A DNA stretch of 29,944 bases, taken from a virus. The position numbers were made by a program, and so were the translations under genes. How positions within the stretch are numbered: position 1 is the stretch's first letter; each line of letters begins with the position of its first letter. The stretch lies in IMG/VR virus record IMGVR_UViG_3300024346_000357, positions 1-29,944 of that record. One strand, written 5' to 3'. Positions 7,016 through 14,638 of the stretch are shown here, in pieces. Under the pieces are notes generated by a model, which did no database searches, was not told the origin of the DNA, and worked only from the letters and a program-made list of their open reading frames with translations.

Positions 7016-7557
7016 CAACAATAATTGGTATGCAGTTTGAAACGGGATGTTGGCTAGCCTCTGATAGCCGAACAACTGGTGAGACTGGTCGCCCCTACCA
7101 CCACAGGTGGGTCGAGAAAATTACCGAGCGTGGCGAATACCTTATTGCTGGTTCAGGAGACGCCGATGCTTGCGACATCATTCAGCACGTTTGGCAGCCA
7201 CCTGAGCCTCCTAAGAAAAATAGGAAAGATAAAGAGAACAACCTTTTCAACTTTATGGTGACAACAGTTTCGCCAAGTCTTCGCCAGTGTCTTGAGGATG
7301 GCGACTACGAGCAGGACAAAAATGATAAGGATGCTGGGTATCTATTCCTTATTGCTCTTCGTGGAGTTATTTACGAAATAGATAATTCAAACACCGTCTC
7401 GATGAGAGATGATGGAATCTATGGAATTGGCAGTGGCTCTAAGTATGCCATCGGCGCTCTCTACGCTGGGGCTAGTTACTTAGATGCTCTTGAAATTGCT
7501 GCAATAAATGACATTTATACATCAGAACCTTTTACTTACTACGAACAAAATAAGTAG
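7012..7557 (+). CDS. HslV / proteasome beta-like Ntn hydrolase
   Basis: 181 residues with the T1-family layout. MTTIIG exposes Thr2 as N-terminal nucleophile once Met is removed; LASDSRTT supplies Asp18; Lys36 (WVEKITE) sits where the catalytic lysine is expected. LIAGSGDADA and GIGSGSKYAIGALYAG match the conserved glycine motifs, and DIYTSEPF matches the HslV end region (DICIYTN). A 35-residue charged insertion (EPPKKNRKDKENN) follows the first glycine motif. Proteasome-fold proteins occur in some phages with unknown substrates. The residues suggest an active hydrolase; no HslU-like ATPase is seen here. It lies between a membrane protein and tail-type genes. Confidence 0.8.
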   Translation: MTTIIGMQFETGCWLASDSRTTGETGRPYHHRWVEKITERGEYLIAGSGDADACDIIQHVWQPPEPPKKNRKDKENNLFNFMVTTVSPSLRQCLEDGDYEQDKNDKDAGYLFLIALRGVIYEIDNSNTVSMRDDGIYGIGSGSKYAIGALYAGASYLDALEIAAINDIYTSEPFTYYEQNK

Positions 7558-7560
7558 TTT

Positions 7561-7655
7561 TATACAATACAAACTGCGTTTTTTCGCGCTCTCTTTCCGT
7601 TATAAACGGCGGAAGAAGAAAGTAGGAGGGTGGGTGGTGGGGTAAAATTGGGGAA
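7561..7655. repeat. Intergenic module copy D
   Basis: Plus strand: TATACAAT (7561-7568), short inverted repeat, T-run with CGCGCTCTCTTTCCGTTAT (7585-7603), AACGGCGGAAG, and a G-run tract (GGAGGGTGGGTGGTGGGG) to about 7641. It precedes the plus-strand gene at 7685 by a leader of about 110 bases, in which CTCTCTTTCC can pair with the GGAAGAGAG ribosome site. Confidence 0.65.
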
Positions 7656-7684
7656 GTTTCCGTTATTTGTTTGGAAGAGAGCCA

Positions 7685-8029
7685 ATGAAACCTGGTATTG
7701 CAAATCTTGTGTGTCCACGAGGCTCGACTTTTCAACGAACCCTGACATATAGAATCGGCAAAAATGCTGTCAATATCACGGGGTGGACTGCCAGAATGCA
7801 GGTTAGAGAGCGCTACGAATCAGACTCTACTTTGGTAAGCCTCACGAGTGGTAGTGGTATCACTCTTGGTGGAACTGCTGGAACTATTGCACTTTCTATT
7901 AGTGCAGCAACAACAGCAGGGTTTCCTTCTGGAACTCATGTTTATGATTTAGAACTTATCAACACAACAGGGGAAGTAACAAGATTGCTTGAAGGAAAGT
8001 TTATTGTTACACCAGAGGTAACTCGATGA
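7685..8029 (+). CDS. Probable baseplate/tail-associated protein
   Basis: 114 residues from the ATG at 7685, preceded by GGAAGAG. The pattern [47 protein letters not shown] and a final VTPEVTR is a beta-rich fold seen upstream of tail-fibre genes in many phages and resembles BppU-type baseplate N-domains. It overlaps the collagen-like gene by four bases, supporting a joint role in the virion. The exact position in the particle is inferred. Confidence 0.75.
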   Translation: MKPGIANLVCPRGSTFQRTLTYRIGKNAVNITGWTARMQVRERYESDSTLVSLTSGSGITLGGTAGTIALSISAATTAGFPSGTHVYDLELINTTGEVTRLLEGKFIVTPEVTR

Positions 8030-8334
8030 CTACAAACAATAACGAAGTAACAGTTCAAATAGATAACTCTGATGTTGTAGTTTCTTTAGGAGTTGCTGGT
8101 CCGCAAGGGTCGCAAGGTCCGACTGGCCCTAGAGGATTAGCGAGCACTGTTCCTGGGCCTACGGGACCAATGGGTGCGACAGGTCCTGGTGGTTCTACTG
8201 GAGACACTGGTCCTGCTGGGCCGACTGGGCCGACTGGGCCATCTGTTACTGGTGCAACAGGAACTTTTGACTCTCACGATGGCAAAAGAATTACTGTAAC
8301 AAATGGGGTTATTACAGCAATTACTGTTCTTTAG
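8026..8334 (+). CDS. Short collagen-like phage protein
   Basis: 102 residues: an N-terminal beta-type segment ([19 protein letters not shown]), a collagen-like Gly-X-Y region about residues 24-84 ([25 protein letters not shown]), and a C-terminal cap ([19 protein letters not shown]) typical of short phage collagen-like proteins. Such repeats form trimeric stalks. It is coupled to the 7685 gene and ends a few bases into the convergent gene at 8331. Probably a tail or head fibre element. Confidence 0.85.
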   Translation: MTTNNNEVTVQIDNSDVVVSLGVAGPQGSQGPTGPRGLASTVPGPTGPMGATGPGGSTGDTGPAGPTGPTGPSVTGATGTFDSHDGKRITVTNGVITAITVL

Positions 8335-8561
8335 TCTGAATAGTTAGTCTTATCGTCTTCTAAGAGACGTTCAAAAATATTATCTGGCATTTTATGGCCA
8401 ATTTTCTGGTGTGCCTTGAGATGGTCAATCATTTCCTGAGTTGACTCTGCTTTGTAGTAAGGCTCTGTGTCGTCACAGAAATAGCACATGGCGCAGATAA
8501 CTCCGCCGTTGGTATGAGGGTAGACATTTACGTCATCTTTAAACATCTTCGCATAGGTCAT
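8331..8561 (-). CDS. 76-residue protein with C2H2-like motif
   Basis: The start at 8561 ([10 protein letters not shown]) is chosen because a TATACT -10 lies six bases upstream. A longer reading to 8618 would cross the promoter of the divergent gene. CAMCYFCDD with [13 protein letters not shown] downstream gives a C2H2-type zinc finger. Its 3' end touches the collagen-like gene's stop. The function is unknown; a small DNA-binding or adaptor protein is likely. Confidence 0.65.
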   Translation of the reverse strand: MTYAKMFKDDVNVYPHTNGGVICAMCYFCDDTEPYYKAESTQEMIDHLKAHQKIGHKMPDNIFERLLEDDKTNYSD

Positions 8562-8589
8562 ATTCCCAGTATAGGGGATAGTATTAGTT
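8562..8589. promoter_or_regulatory. Divergent leaderless promoter pair
   Basis: Only 28 bp separate the two ATGs. Minus: TATACT (8573-8568), six bases, ATG. Plus: TAGTAT (8579-8584), five bases, ATG. The two -10 boxes are separated by only five bases, so polymerase should bind one or the other and the genes may be expressed alternatively. Confidence 0.6.
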
Positions 8590-8904
8590 ATGCACTCTTT
8601 TGGCCGCGACTTCGACAATGAAGATGAGATGGACGACTATGTTGACTATCTTATTGCAGAAGGTATATTAGAAGAAGATGGCTTTGATGAGGACGGAGAA
8701 GTTACATATACATATAACTTTGAGAAGATGAAGGAAAGTAATCCTGAGTTATACGAACTAATAATGGCTGATATAAATAACAGTCTTCTTCGTCTATACG
8801 AGTTAGGCTTTGTTAAAGTAGACTATGACGAAAATCTTCAGGCTCATTTTTCTTCAACGGAAGATGGTGAAGAGTTTTTTAGAACATTTATGGAAGACAA
8901 ATAA
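8590..8904 (+). CDS. 104-residue acidic protein of unknown function
   Basis: Strongly acidic N-terminus (DFDNEDEMDDYVDYLIAEGI) and predicted helices, with a C-terminal GFVKVDYDENLQAHFSSTEDGEEFF that resembles a winged-helix-like wing. The protein could be a small regulator, but there is no family match. ATG at 8590 with a leaderless promoter. The tRNA-Gly gene begins four bases after its stop and may share the transcript. Confidence 0.7.
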   Translation: MHSFGRDFDNEDEMDDYVDYLIAEGILEEDGFDEDGEVTYTYNFEKMKESNPELYELIMADINNSLLRLYELGFVKVDYDENLQAHFSSTEDGEEFFRTFMEDK

Positions 8905-8908
8905 ATAC

Positions 8909-8984
8909 GCGGTTGTAGCGCAGTTGGTAGCGCGAGACCTTGCCAAGGTCTAGGTCGCGGGTTCGAGCCCCGTCAACCGCTCCA
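8909..8984 (+). tRNA. tRNA-Gly (anticodon GCC)
   Basis: Acceptor stem GCGGTTG/CAACCGC, D-arm GCGC...GCGC, anticodon arm AGACC-TTGCCAA-GGTCT, T-arm with GTTCGAGCC. Discriminator T at 8981 is followed by encoded CCA. Confidence 0.95.
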
Positions 8985-8985
8985 T

Positions 8986-9056
8986 TCCCGAATCGTCTAA
9001 TGGCAAGACAACCGCCTCTGGAGCGGTGAATTGTGGTTCGAGTCCATGTTCGGGAG
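8986..9056 (+). tRNA. tRNA-Gln (anticodon CTG)
   Basis: Acceptor TCCCGAA/TTCGGGA, D-arm GTCT...AGAC, anticodon arm ACCGC-CTCTGGA-GCGGT, T-arm with GGTTCGAGTCC. It lies one base after the tRNA-Gly gene. CCA is not fully encoded (GCAG follows). Confidence 0.92.
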
Positions 9057-9063
9057 CAGTTAT

Positions 9064-9354
9064 TTAAAAAACCCAACCATCGCAGTAATCAGCGTCAGGT
9101 TCTTTTTGATGCCAGCGTTTGATTTTGTCGAGTGGAACATTGAGCCACACCATAAGGTCGTGGGCGCATTTGTGGCAGAGGTGGTGAGTGAAGGGCCATG
9201 TGGCAAGTTCTTGTCTACTACAGACAATTGTGTCAACAAAAGATGCGTAGCCCCCATCTAGTTTTACTAGGAGAGAGTCTTCGGGACTTCCGTAAGGTGT
9301 GCGCTCTAGTTTCTTAGAGCAGTGTGAGCATTTTTCATAAGTCTTTTTTGTCAT
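9064..9354 (-). CDS. 96-residue zinc-ribbon-like protein
   Basis: CSHCSKK at residues 9-15 and LCHKCAHDL near 59-67 give two CxxC knuckles. The YGSPEDSL and GGYASFVD motifs are familiar from short phage proteins annotated as hypothetical. ATG at 9354 is preceded by a promoter that would give a nearly leaderless mRNA. Its 3' end faces the tRNA pair. The function is unknown. Confidence 0.75.
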   Translation of the reverse strand: MTKKTYEKCSHCSKKLERTPYGSPEDSLLVKLDGGYASFVDTIVCSRQELATWPFTHHLCHKCAHDLMVWLNVPLDKIKRWHQKEPDADYCDGWVF

Positions 9355-9361
9355 TGTCTGT

Positions 9362-9390
9362 AGGCTACCTTTCTTTGTTTAGGCTGTCAA
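9362..9390 (-). promoter_or_regulatory. Promoter for the 9064-9354 gene
   Basis: Minus strand: TTGACA (9390-9385), a 17-bp spacer, TAGCCT (9367-9362), then seven bases to the ATG. The -35 matches consensus; the -10 is weak. The expected transcript would have almost no leader. Confidence 0.5.
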
Positions 9391-9393
9391 ATC

Positions 9394-10761
9394 TTAGGCT
9401 GCTTCGTAACTTCCTGAAACTGTAAGGGTATCTTGAGCCCCAAAAGTAAATGGAGCGCCAGCGGTAACGCCTCCCCAGACTGTGGTTGCTGTGTCGTTCT
9501 GATGAATAATAGAAAAATGACTTGTTGAGTTTTTGTAGTTTCCGTTTGCAATAGCGCCATACCAAGCAAGTCCACTATTTAAGATAGATACTGGAAATTG
9601 GTAGTTAGCATCGTAAGCAGTTACTGGTAGTCCAAACATCCATGCCCCAGCACCACCAGTAGTTGTACTTCCATAAGTTAGTTTGAGATTAAAAAATACA
9701 GTTTTTCCTATTTGCTTGTAGCGACCAGTAAGTGAGCCATTACCAATACTCGGTGTTGAAGAGTCAGATGTCCATGTTGGAGTGTAAGAAGTCCATGCTG
9801 TTAGGTCTGATGCTCCTGCACCTGTGGCTCCAGTCGGACCCGTAGAACCAGTTGAACCTCGAACACCCATAAGAAGAATTGTCCAAGAAGAATACTCACC
9901 AGAACCTACTGCGTAGGTGGAAGTCATATAAATATAGCCACCAGTTAGGTCTGTGATAGTTCCTTCAACATAATTTGATGCGTCGTATTGAACACGAATG
10001 TAGTTGCCAATTTGAAGAGCACCAAATCTATTTACAGGAAAGTTATATCCACCTGTAGCAATACCTAAAGTTGCTGTAGAAGTAATGCCAGTGAAGGTTG
10101 CGCCAGTAGGTCCAGTTGGACCTGTTGCCCCCGTACTTCCTGTTGCTCCTGTCGCCCCCTGCGCTCCTGTCGGTCCAGTTACTGTACTTGCTGCGCCTGT
10201 TGCGCCCGTAGGCCCTTGAGGACCTGTTGGTCCAGTTGCGCCATTAGTTCCATTAGTTCCGTTAGTGCCATTAGTTCCCGCTGCACCTGTGGGTCCAGTT
10301 ATTCCTTGAGAACCTGTATCACCTTTAGCGCCTGTGGGTCCTACTCCTCCAGTGGGTCCTGTTGCTCCAACGCTTCCGCTAGTTCCTTGAGCGCCAGTAG
10401 GCCCAGTGCTACCAGTAGCCCCGTTAGCCCCAGTAGGGCCAGTACTACCTTGAATGCCTTGTTGTCCTTGTTCACCTGCTACTCCTTGTGTTCCTGTGGG
10501 TCCAGTGGAACCAGTTGGTCCAGTTGCTCCCACATTTCCTTGATTTCCAGTTGGTCCAGTTGCTCCTTGAACTCCTGTGCTTCCTGTAGGACCGATAGGT
10601 CCAGTCGCTCCTGTTTCGCCATTTGCTCCTGCACTTCCCGTTGGTCCAGTTGGTCCAATTTCTCCTTGTGGTCCTGTGGGACCGATTGGTCCTTGAGGAC
10701 CTTCATTGCCACCGCTGTTATTACCACTACTAGTTATTTTAGGTTGAATGTTGACTTTCAT
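9394..10761 (-). CDS. Collagen-like tail fibre protein
   Basis: 455 residues. Residues about 20-230 are nearly continuous Gly-X-Y collagen repeats ([30 protein letters not shown]), interrupted by a beta-rich domain about 230-300 ([11 protein letters not shown]-type segment, [14 protein letters not shown]), a short second collagen stretch ([13 protein letters not shown]), and a C-terminal globular domain (about 320-455; [42 protein letters not shown]) like the heads of receptor-binding fibres. It should form a trimeric fibre. GGGG sits before the ATG. It lies directly after the 400-residue structural gene, probably co-transcribed. Confidence 0.88.
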   Translation of the reverse strand: MKVNIQPKITSSGNNSGGNEGPQGPIGPTGPQGEIGPTGPTGSAGANGETGATGPIGPTGSTGVQGATGPTGNQGNVGATGPTGSTGPTGTQGVAGEQGQQGIQGSTGPTGANGATGSTGPTGAQGTSGSVGATGPTGGVGPTGAKGDTGSQGITGPTGAAGTNGTNGTNGTNGATGPTGPQGPTGATGAASTVTGPTGAQGATGATGSTGATGPTGPTGATFTGITSTATLGIATGGYNFPVNRFGALQIGNYIRVQYDASNYVEGTITDLTGGYIYMTSTYAVGSGEYSSWTILLMGVRGSTGSTGPTGATGAGASDLTAWTSYTPTWTSDSSTPSIGNGSLTGRYKQIGKTVFFNLKLTYGSTTTGGAGAWMFGLPVTAYDANYQFPVSILNSGLAWYGAIANGNYKNSTSHFSIIHQNDTATTVWGGVTAGAPFTFGAQDTLTVSGSYEAA

Positions 10762-10769
10762 ATTTACCC

Positions 10770-11972
10770 CTAGAGAAGGTCAAACCAGCCGAGGGAAGAC
10801 TTTACGTTTCCTGTGCCAGATACTGTTCTTACAGAGAGAACAAAAACATCACTTACTGGAGTATCTGAATTAGTTCTTCCTAACTGAAAAGCAAAGTTTG
10901 CTGCATTAGCATCTTCTGAAGTAGTGCTTTGATTAGTTGCTCCAAAGAAACCATCTAACATATGCTCTCCGCCAACCATAGAAGTTGCAGAGATGTTGTA
11001 TTCAACATTAAGTGCGTTATGAGTTAGCCACGAACCACCAGTGATACTTGTTGGGTTTTTGATAAGTGCATACTCAAAATCCCCGCTGGATGTGGGAAAA
11101 AGGTCTATTAAACCTGGAACAATAACAGAGTCAGTTTTTCCTGATGCCATACGAATAGCAATAAGTGGATAGTAGTCAGTTCCAACTGTGGCACTGCTAC
11201 GAAGTACTGTATGGGTTTTACTACTTTTAAAATATCCGCCGTTAGAAATAACAGATATGCAAACCTGCTTCATTGTGCTTGCTGAGGCTGTTGTTCCTAG
11301 GTTCTCAATCTCGTAGCGAACTGGAAGAGTTGCTGTAGTTATATAAACGCTGTCAATGTGATTAGCGTGGTCAAATTGATGACAGATAATAAAATATCCG
11401 TCAATAGCAAAACCTAAACGAACTGAGCCCACCCCGAGCCATTCATATTCGGAAAAAAGAATTTGGGCTTTAGTTAAATCTAGAACAATGTCTGATGGAC
11501 CTGAGCCGTCAAGTGGGTCTATATTCCACTGAGATTGAGGGATTCTAGTCTCGACAACTTGACCAGTCGTGTAACTACGCTTAACAAAGTATATGTTGTT
11601 TCCATCTTGCTCTAGGTAGAAACCGTTTTGACGACTGAAATATCCTGCACGCTGGCGTAAGTTTGTCTTAGGTGGAGCAAAAACAAAAGTCTGCATAACC
11701 TGTAAAGACTTGCCTGGTTGATATGGAAATACTTTTTTGGTCTCTCGAAGGACCTTAGAACCAGAAGTTGTTGTGACGGTGAGGGAAGAACTGCTCTGTT
11801 CTGCAATATGAGAGACCGTTGCTCCATTTGCTGTTATATCGCTGAAGTCGCCATTTTCATTGTAGCGATGGCTTGAGTCAAAAAGGACATATCCTTCAGC
11901 AGTTTTGATGCGCCCAAACATATCGGTTCGGAAAGAGCCATAACCGTTGGCCTTAACATTAGGGATTGTCAT
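10770..11972 (-). CDS. Probable virion structural protein upstream of fibre
   Basis: 400 residues, beta-rich throughout, with no signal peptide. The N-terminal part includes [20 protein letters not shown], and the middle contains [40 protein letters not shown] and [13 protein letters not shown]. The layout is like large conserved structural proteins next to fibre genes in T4-like and other large phages, but I cannot name the family. It ends eight bases before the fibre ATG and starts just after a terminator. Confidence 0.75.
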   Translation of the reverse strand: MTIPNVKANGYGSFRTDMFGRIKTAEGYVLFDSSHRYNENGDFSDITANGATVSHIAEQSSSSLTVTTTSGSKVLRETKKVFPYQPGKSLQVMQTFVFAPPKTNLRQRAGYFSRQNGFYLEQDGNNIYFVKRSYTTGQVVETRIPQSQWNIDPLDGSGPSDIVLDLTKAQILFSEYEWLGVGSVRLGFAIDGYFIICHQFDHANHIDSVYITTATLPVRYEIENLGTTASASTMKQVCISVISNGGYFKSSKTHTVLRSSATVGTDYYPLIAIRMASGKTDSVIVPGLIDLFPTSSGDFEYALIKNPTSITGGSWLTHNALNVEYNISATSMVGGEHMLDGFFGATNQSTTSEDANAANFAFQLGRTNSDTPVSDVFVLSVRTVSGTGNVKSSLGWFDLL

Positions 11973-11989
11973 ATAAGAAGTTTACAGTA

Positions 11990-12017
11990 AGAAAGGCCCC
12001 CCGAAGGGAGCCTTTCT
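11990..12017 (-). terminator. Hairpin terminator
   Basis: Minus strand stem AGAAAGGC...GCCTTTCT, extended by TCCC/GGGG around a TTCG loop. It lies between the 12032-12208 gene and the structural gene. The T-run after the stem is short (within CTTTCTTACTG), so efficiency is uncertain. Confidence 0.7.
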
Positions 12018-12031
12018 CGTTGACGGATGGA

Positions 12032-12208
12032 CTAAAGATTACGAATTAGTCGTGCTACATACCTAAGAACTTCATTAGGGCGCCACGATGGGTCAACTTC
12101 AATTTGCTCTACTTGTGTAGCAATCGCTTCTTTTTGATTGCGTAGCGCTTCGTCGTGACCCCAACCATATTTAGGTTCTAGTGTGTGCTCATTAGGATTG
12201 GAGGACAT
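12032..12208 (-). CDS. 58-residue hypothetical protein
   Basis: ATG at 12208, overlapping the 3' end of the HTH-regulator gene by 17 bases, which suggests coupled translation. The product begins MSSNPNEHTLEPKYGWGHDE and ends EVLRYVARLIRNL, a helical protein. It is the last gene before a terminator. The family is not recognised. Confidence 0.65.
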   Translation of the reverse strand: MSSNPNEHTLEPKYGWGHDEALRNQKEAIATQVEQIEVDPSWRPNEVLRYVARLIRNL

Positions 12209-12773
12209 AACGGTTCTTTTTCAAGATTGGCTTGTAGCAAGTGCTATCTGAGTTATGGTTCTTCAAATATCCATAGCGTGCCAAACGGAATCGCAATGAG
12301 CCGTGTGTTACTCCTAGATGTCGAGCCAAATTGCTAAGGTTGACTTTCTCTACAGTAAGTGCGTAGTTAATTAGAGATGTGTATTCCTCTGCTTGCTCAC
12401 GATACTTAGGTGAGTGCGAGCGAACTTTCTGCGCCTGTGGCTGAAGTTCTAACAATCGCTTAAGAGTCTTAGCAGATGGGTTATTGACCACTCGTGGAGC
12501 CTTGACAGGCTTTAGAGGTGGCAATGGCATAGGAAGTCCAGCAACAGATGCTCGTGACTTATCTGCATTCTCATAGTCATTATTAATAATTTGTCGAACT
12601 CGCTCACGGGTCAACCCACCTGCTGCATCAGCAATGGCTTGAAGACTCCACGAGTTTTTCCGTAGGGCTTTAATATATTCATTTCGCTTGATGACATCGT
12701 CATCAATCTTTTTAAATGCTGCAACTACATCCTTTGGCAGGGTGATGTTGCTCTTGTAATAAGGGCTAGTCAT
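12192..12773 (-). CDS. DNA-binding regulator with two helix-turn-helix motifs
   Basis: 193 residues. An N-terminal HTH near 43-63 (SLQAIADAAGGLTRERVRQI) resembles sigma-factor region 4, including the RERVRQI recognition helix. A second HTH lies near 144-168 (NLSNLARHLGVTHGSLRFRL). The two are joined by a Pro/Lys-rich linker. This suggests a phage transcription regulator or a sigma-like protein lacking region 2. It has a good ribosome site (GAAAGGAA) and its own promoter about 50-75 bases upstream. Confidence 0.8.
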   Translation of the reverse strand: MTSPYYKSNITLPKDVVAAFKKIDDDVIKRNEYIKALRKNSWSLQAIADAAGGLTRERVRQIINNDYENADKSRASVAGLPMPLPPLKPVKAPRVVNNPSAKTLKRLLELQPQAQKVRSHSPKYREQAEEYTSLINYALTVEKVNLSNLARHLGVTHGSLRFRLARYGYLKNHNSDSTCYKPILKKNRYVLQS

Positions 12774-12818
12774 TTTTTCTTTTCCTTTCGGGGAAGTATG
12801 TCTTTCCGTCGTGTATGT

Positions 12819-12848
12819 ATTACATCACATTTGACTATAGGGATGCAA
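12819..12848 (-). promoter_or_regulatory. Promoter for the HTH regulator gene
   Basis: Minus strand TTGCAT (12848-12843), an 18-bp spacer ending in TGA, and TGTAAT (12824-12819), an extended -10 type. The stretch TGTGATGTAAT also occurs on the plus strand before the holin-like gene near 26644. Confidence 0.55.
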
Positions 12849-12870
12849 GTTGTAGATTACTTACCTGACT

Positions 12871-13137
12871 TTAAGATAAGTTGTTTGGATGTTGGCTTAG
12901 TGTAATCAGCCAATTGCAAATATCATCAAGCCCGAAGGATTGCATATCTTCTGAACCTAAAAGTTCTTCCAGTTTGTGTAGATAGAAGGAAAGTTCCTTA
13001 TGTGGGATTTCCGTCTTTTCGTGGATATATTTATACATACCATCAAGAATCTCCCCTATAAAAGCAGGGTCAGAGGAGATGAAGCCATTGTCATAGACAA
13101 TTTTCTTAAAATTGCTATCTTCCTCAAGAGGGTCCAT
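12871..13137 (-). CDS. 88-residue helical protein
   Basis: Acidic helical protein (MDPLEEDSNFKKIVYDNGFI; LSFYLHKLEELLGSEDM; LDDICNWLITLSQ). The ATG at 13137 is preceded by TATACT six bases away, giving a leaderless mRNA. It is divergent from the 13166 gene across 28 bp. The family is not recognised; the composition recalls small phage regulators or anti-host proteins, but that is a guess. Confidence 0.7.
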   Translation of the reverse strand: MDPLEEDSNFKKIVYDNGFISSDPAFIGEILDGMYKYIHEKTEIPHKELSFYLHKLEELLGSEDMQSFGLDDICNWLITLSQHPNNLS

Positions 13138-13165
13138 AATACAAGTATAGTGATAGAGTTGAGGA
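13138..13165. promoter_or_regulatory. Second divergent compact promoter region
   Basis: Minus: TATACT (13149-13144), six bases, ATG at 13137. On the plus strand TATAGT (13146-13151) overlaps that box, and GAGGA lies just before the ATG at 13166. It repeats the 28-bp layout of 8562-8589. Confidence 0.5.
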
Positions 13166-13567
13166 ATGATAGCGGGTTATGAGCAAACACAGAGAATCTG
13201 GCAGCAGATTAATGAAGAACTCCAAGGGTCCAGTATTACGAGTGTTGATACGAGTACTGGCAATCTACATATTTATGTGGCTGGTCGGAAGAGTGAGTGG
13301 GTATTAGTCATTGCTGGACGGATGTCTATTGCATCCAACCCTGCTCTACCAGATGAGATGGGATTATCCCCTGAATTTTTTGTAAATCACTTTGTTAATC
13401 AAATAAGTTCTACTTTTATAGAGCCATCATTTTTTGATGTTGACCAAGAAAATAAGTTTGTCAGCATAGACAATGCAAGTATTGAGTTATTGGGACCACA
13501 GTTCTCTTTCATGCTTCAATGTGAAAAGTTCGGTTTCTCAATGGTAAACGACGACTCAGATAACTAA
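13166..13567 (+). CDS. 133-residue protein of unknown function
   Basis: Begins MIAGYEQTQRIWQQINEELQ, then an alternating beta-type segment (ITSVDTSTGNLHIYVAGRKSEWVLVIAG) and a longer alpha/beta part (FFVNHFVNQISSTFIEPSFF). No motif is recognised. It lies ten bases upstream of the Mom-like gene and is likely co-transcribed, so it may help modification or immunity to it, but that rests on position alone. Confidence 0.7.
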   Translation: MIAGYEQTQRIWQQINEELQGSSITSVDTSTGNLHIYVAGRKSEWVLVIAGRMSIASNPALPDEMGLSPEFFVNHFVNQISSTFIEPSFFDVDQENKFVSIDNASIELLGPQFSFMLQCEKFGFSMVNDDSDN

Positions 13568-13577
13568 GTAGTTCCTC

Positions 13578-14216
13578 ATGGGGTTTAAAGAGGAATACGA
13601 AGTTTTACCTATCTCTTATCAGTTTGCTATGGGGATAGTTGTAGAAAAACACTACTTACACCGTAAATGCCCTGTGAGTCACGCCTTTGGGTTATTCAAG
13701 GTTGGGAATAGTGACGAATGTTATGGGGTTGTTACTTATGGAGTTAGCCCGTCATCAACTCTTCTCAAAGGAATATGTGGTCCAGAGGAGTACCAGAATG
13801 TCTACGAACTTAACCGCTTATGGGTAGATGATAGAGTCCCTAAGAATGGGGAGAGTTACTTAGTCTCCAACAGTATGAAAAGGCTTAACAAAGAAATTAT
13901 TGTTTCTTTTGCAGATACATCGCAAGGGCACGTTGGCATTATTTATCAGGCAACAAACTTCTTATACACAGGGCTGTCGTCAAAGTTCCGTGACCCAAAG
14001 GTAAAAGGCAAAGAAAATCAGCACCACGCTACATACGCTAACGGGCTAACAAACGCTCAAGTTATTGAGAAGTTTGGGGCCGACAATGTTTACTTTGTAG
14101 ACCGCCCTCGTAAGCACCGATACATCTACTTCAATTGCAGTAAGACAAGGCGCAAAGAGTTAATTAAGAAACTTCGTTATCAGGTTCTTCCATATCCAAA
14201 GGGTCCGCTGGAATAA
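13578..14216 (+). CDS. Mom-like DNA modification protein (GNAT fold)
   Basis: 212 residues matching the Mom-like family of phage acyltransferase-fold enzymes. HYLHRKCPVSHAFGLF at 25-40, CYGVVTYGVSPS at 48-59, ELNRLWVDDRVPKNGES at 77-93, and SFADTSQGHVGIIYQATNFL at 110-129 are its hallmarks. Asp113 is in the position expected for a catalytic aspartate. The Mu Mom enzyme converts adenine in DNA to a carbamoylmethyl form that blocks host restriction, and similar genes occur in actinophages. The substrate here is not proven. No Com-like translational activator gene is seen next to it. The 3' end overlaps the convergent DUF7455 gene by 53 bases. Confidence 0.85.
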   Translation: MGFKEEYEVLPISYQFAMGIVVEKHYLHRKCPVSHAFGLFKVGNSDECYGVVTYGVSPSSTLLKGICGPEEYQNVYELNRLWVDDRVPKNGESYLVSNSMKRLNKEIIVSFADTSQGHVGIIYQATNFLYTGLSSKFRDPKVKGKENQHHATYANGLTNAQVIEKFGADNVYFVDRPRKHRYIYFNCSKTRRKELIKKLRYQVLPYPKGPLE

Positions 14217-14400
14217 CATCGGTCTCATCAAAGATGTCAGAGGCAATATCTACTAGAGCAGTCTCGTGCTCGTAGAAGTGGTGTCCGCAGAAATACAGTT
14301 CACCTGATGAAAGAAATACTAAAAACTTTGCTTGTGCAATACACCTATCGCAACGGTCTTTAGGAGATAGAACTTTCTCTTCTTGGATTACAGCAACCAC
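14164..14400 (-). CDS. DUF7455-family zinc-binding protein
   Basis: 78 residues. RCDRCIAQAKFLVFLSSGEL at 16-35 and FCGHHFYEHETAL at 37-49 match DUF7455, a short family typical of actinobacteria and their phages, with C and H residues suited to one zinc. The 3' part overlaps the Mom-like gene tail to tail. Its start shares a base with the stop of the DUF3039 gene. The function is unknown. Confidence 0.85.
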   Translation of the reverse strand: MVAVIQEEKVLSPKDRCDRCIAQAKFLVFLSSGELYFCGHHFYEHETALVDIASDIFDETDVIPADPLDMEEPDNEVS

Positions 14401-14630
14401 TATAGGTTTCCCATCTTTTCATATTCCTCTTTGCAGAGCGGACAGATTGGATACTTCTCGGGGTCACGGGACGGAACCCAGACTTTGCCACAGAGGGCGA
14501 TAACTGGATAACCATTTATCAACGCCTCTGTGACTTCGTCCTTATCAACGTAGTGAGCAAAACGGTCATGGTCACCGCTGTCTGTATCTACGCGAGTGTC
14601 TGTGTCGGTCTCGTAGGCCATTTTGCTCAT
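14400..14630 (-). CDS. DUF3039-family protein
   Basis: About 76 residues. HYVDKDEVTEALINGYPVIALCGKVWVPSRDPEKYPICPLCKEEY is a clear DUF3039 signature; it has a CxxC knuckle plus an upstream His and Cys for zinc. DUF3039 is found in actinobacteria and is a good host marker. The ATG at 14630 is preferred over a TTG six bases upstream. It follows the propeller gene by eight bases. Confidence 0.9.
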   Translation of the reverse strand: MSKMAYETDTDTRVDTDSGDHDRFAHYVDKDEVTEALINGYPVIALCGKVWVPSRDPEKYPICPLCKEEYEKMGNL

Positions 14631-14638
14631 AGCCAATT

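Noticed and set aside
9394-10761. Diversity-generating retroelement target in the fibre gene
   Set aside because: No reverse transcriptase or template repeat is visible in the window.
10216-10773. Plus-strand 185-residue Ser/Cys-rich frame
   Set aside because: It is the reverse shadow of collagen repeats.
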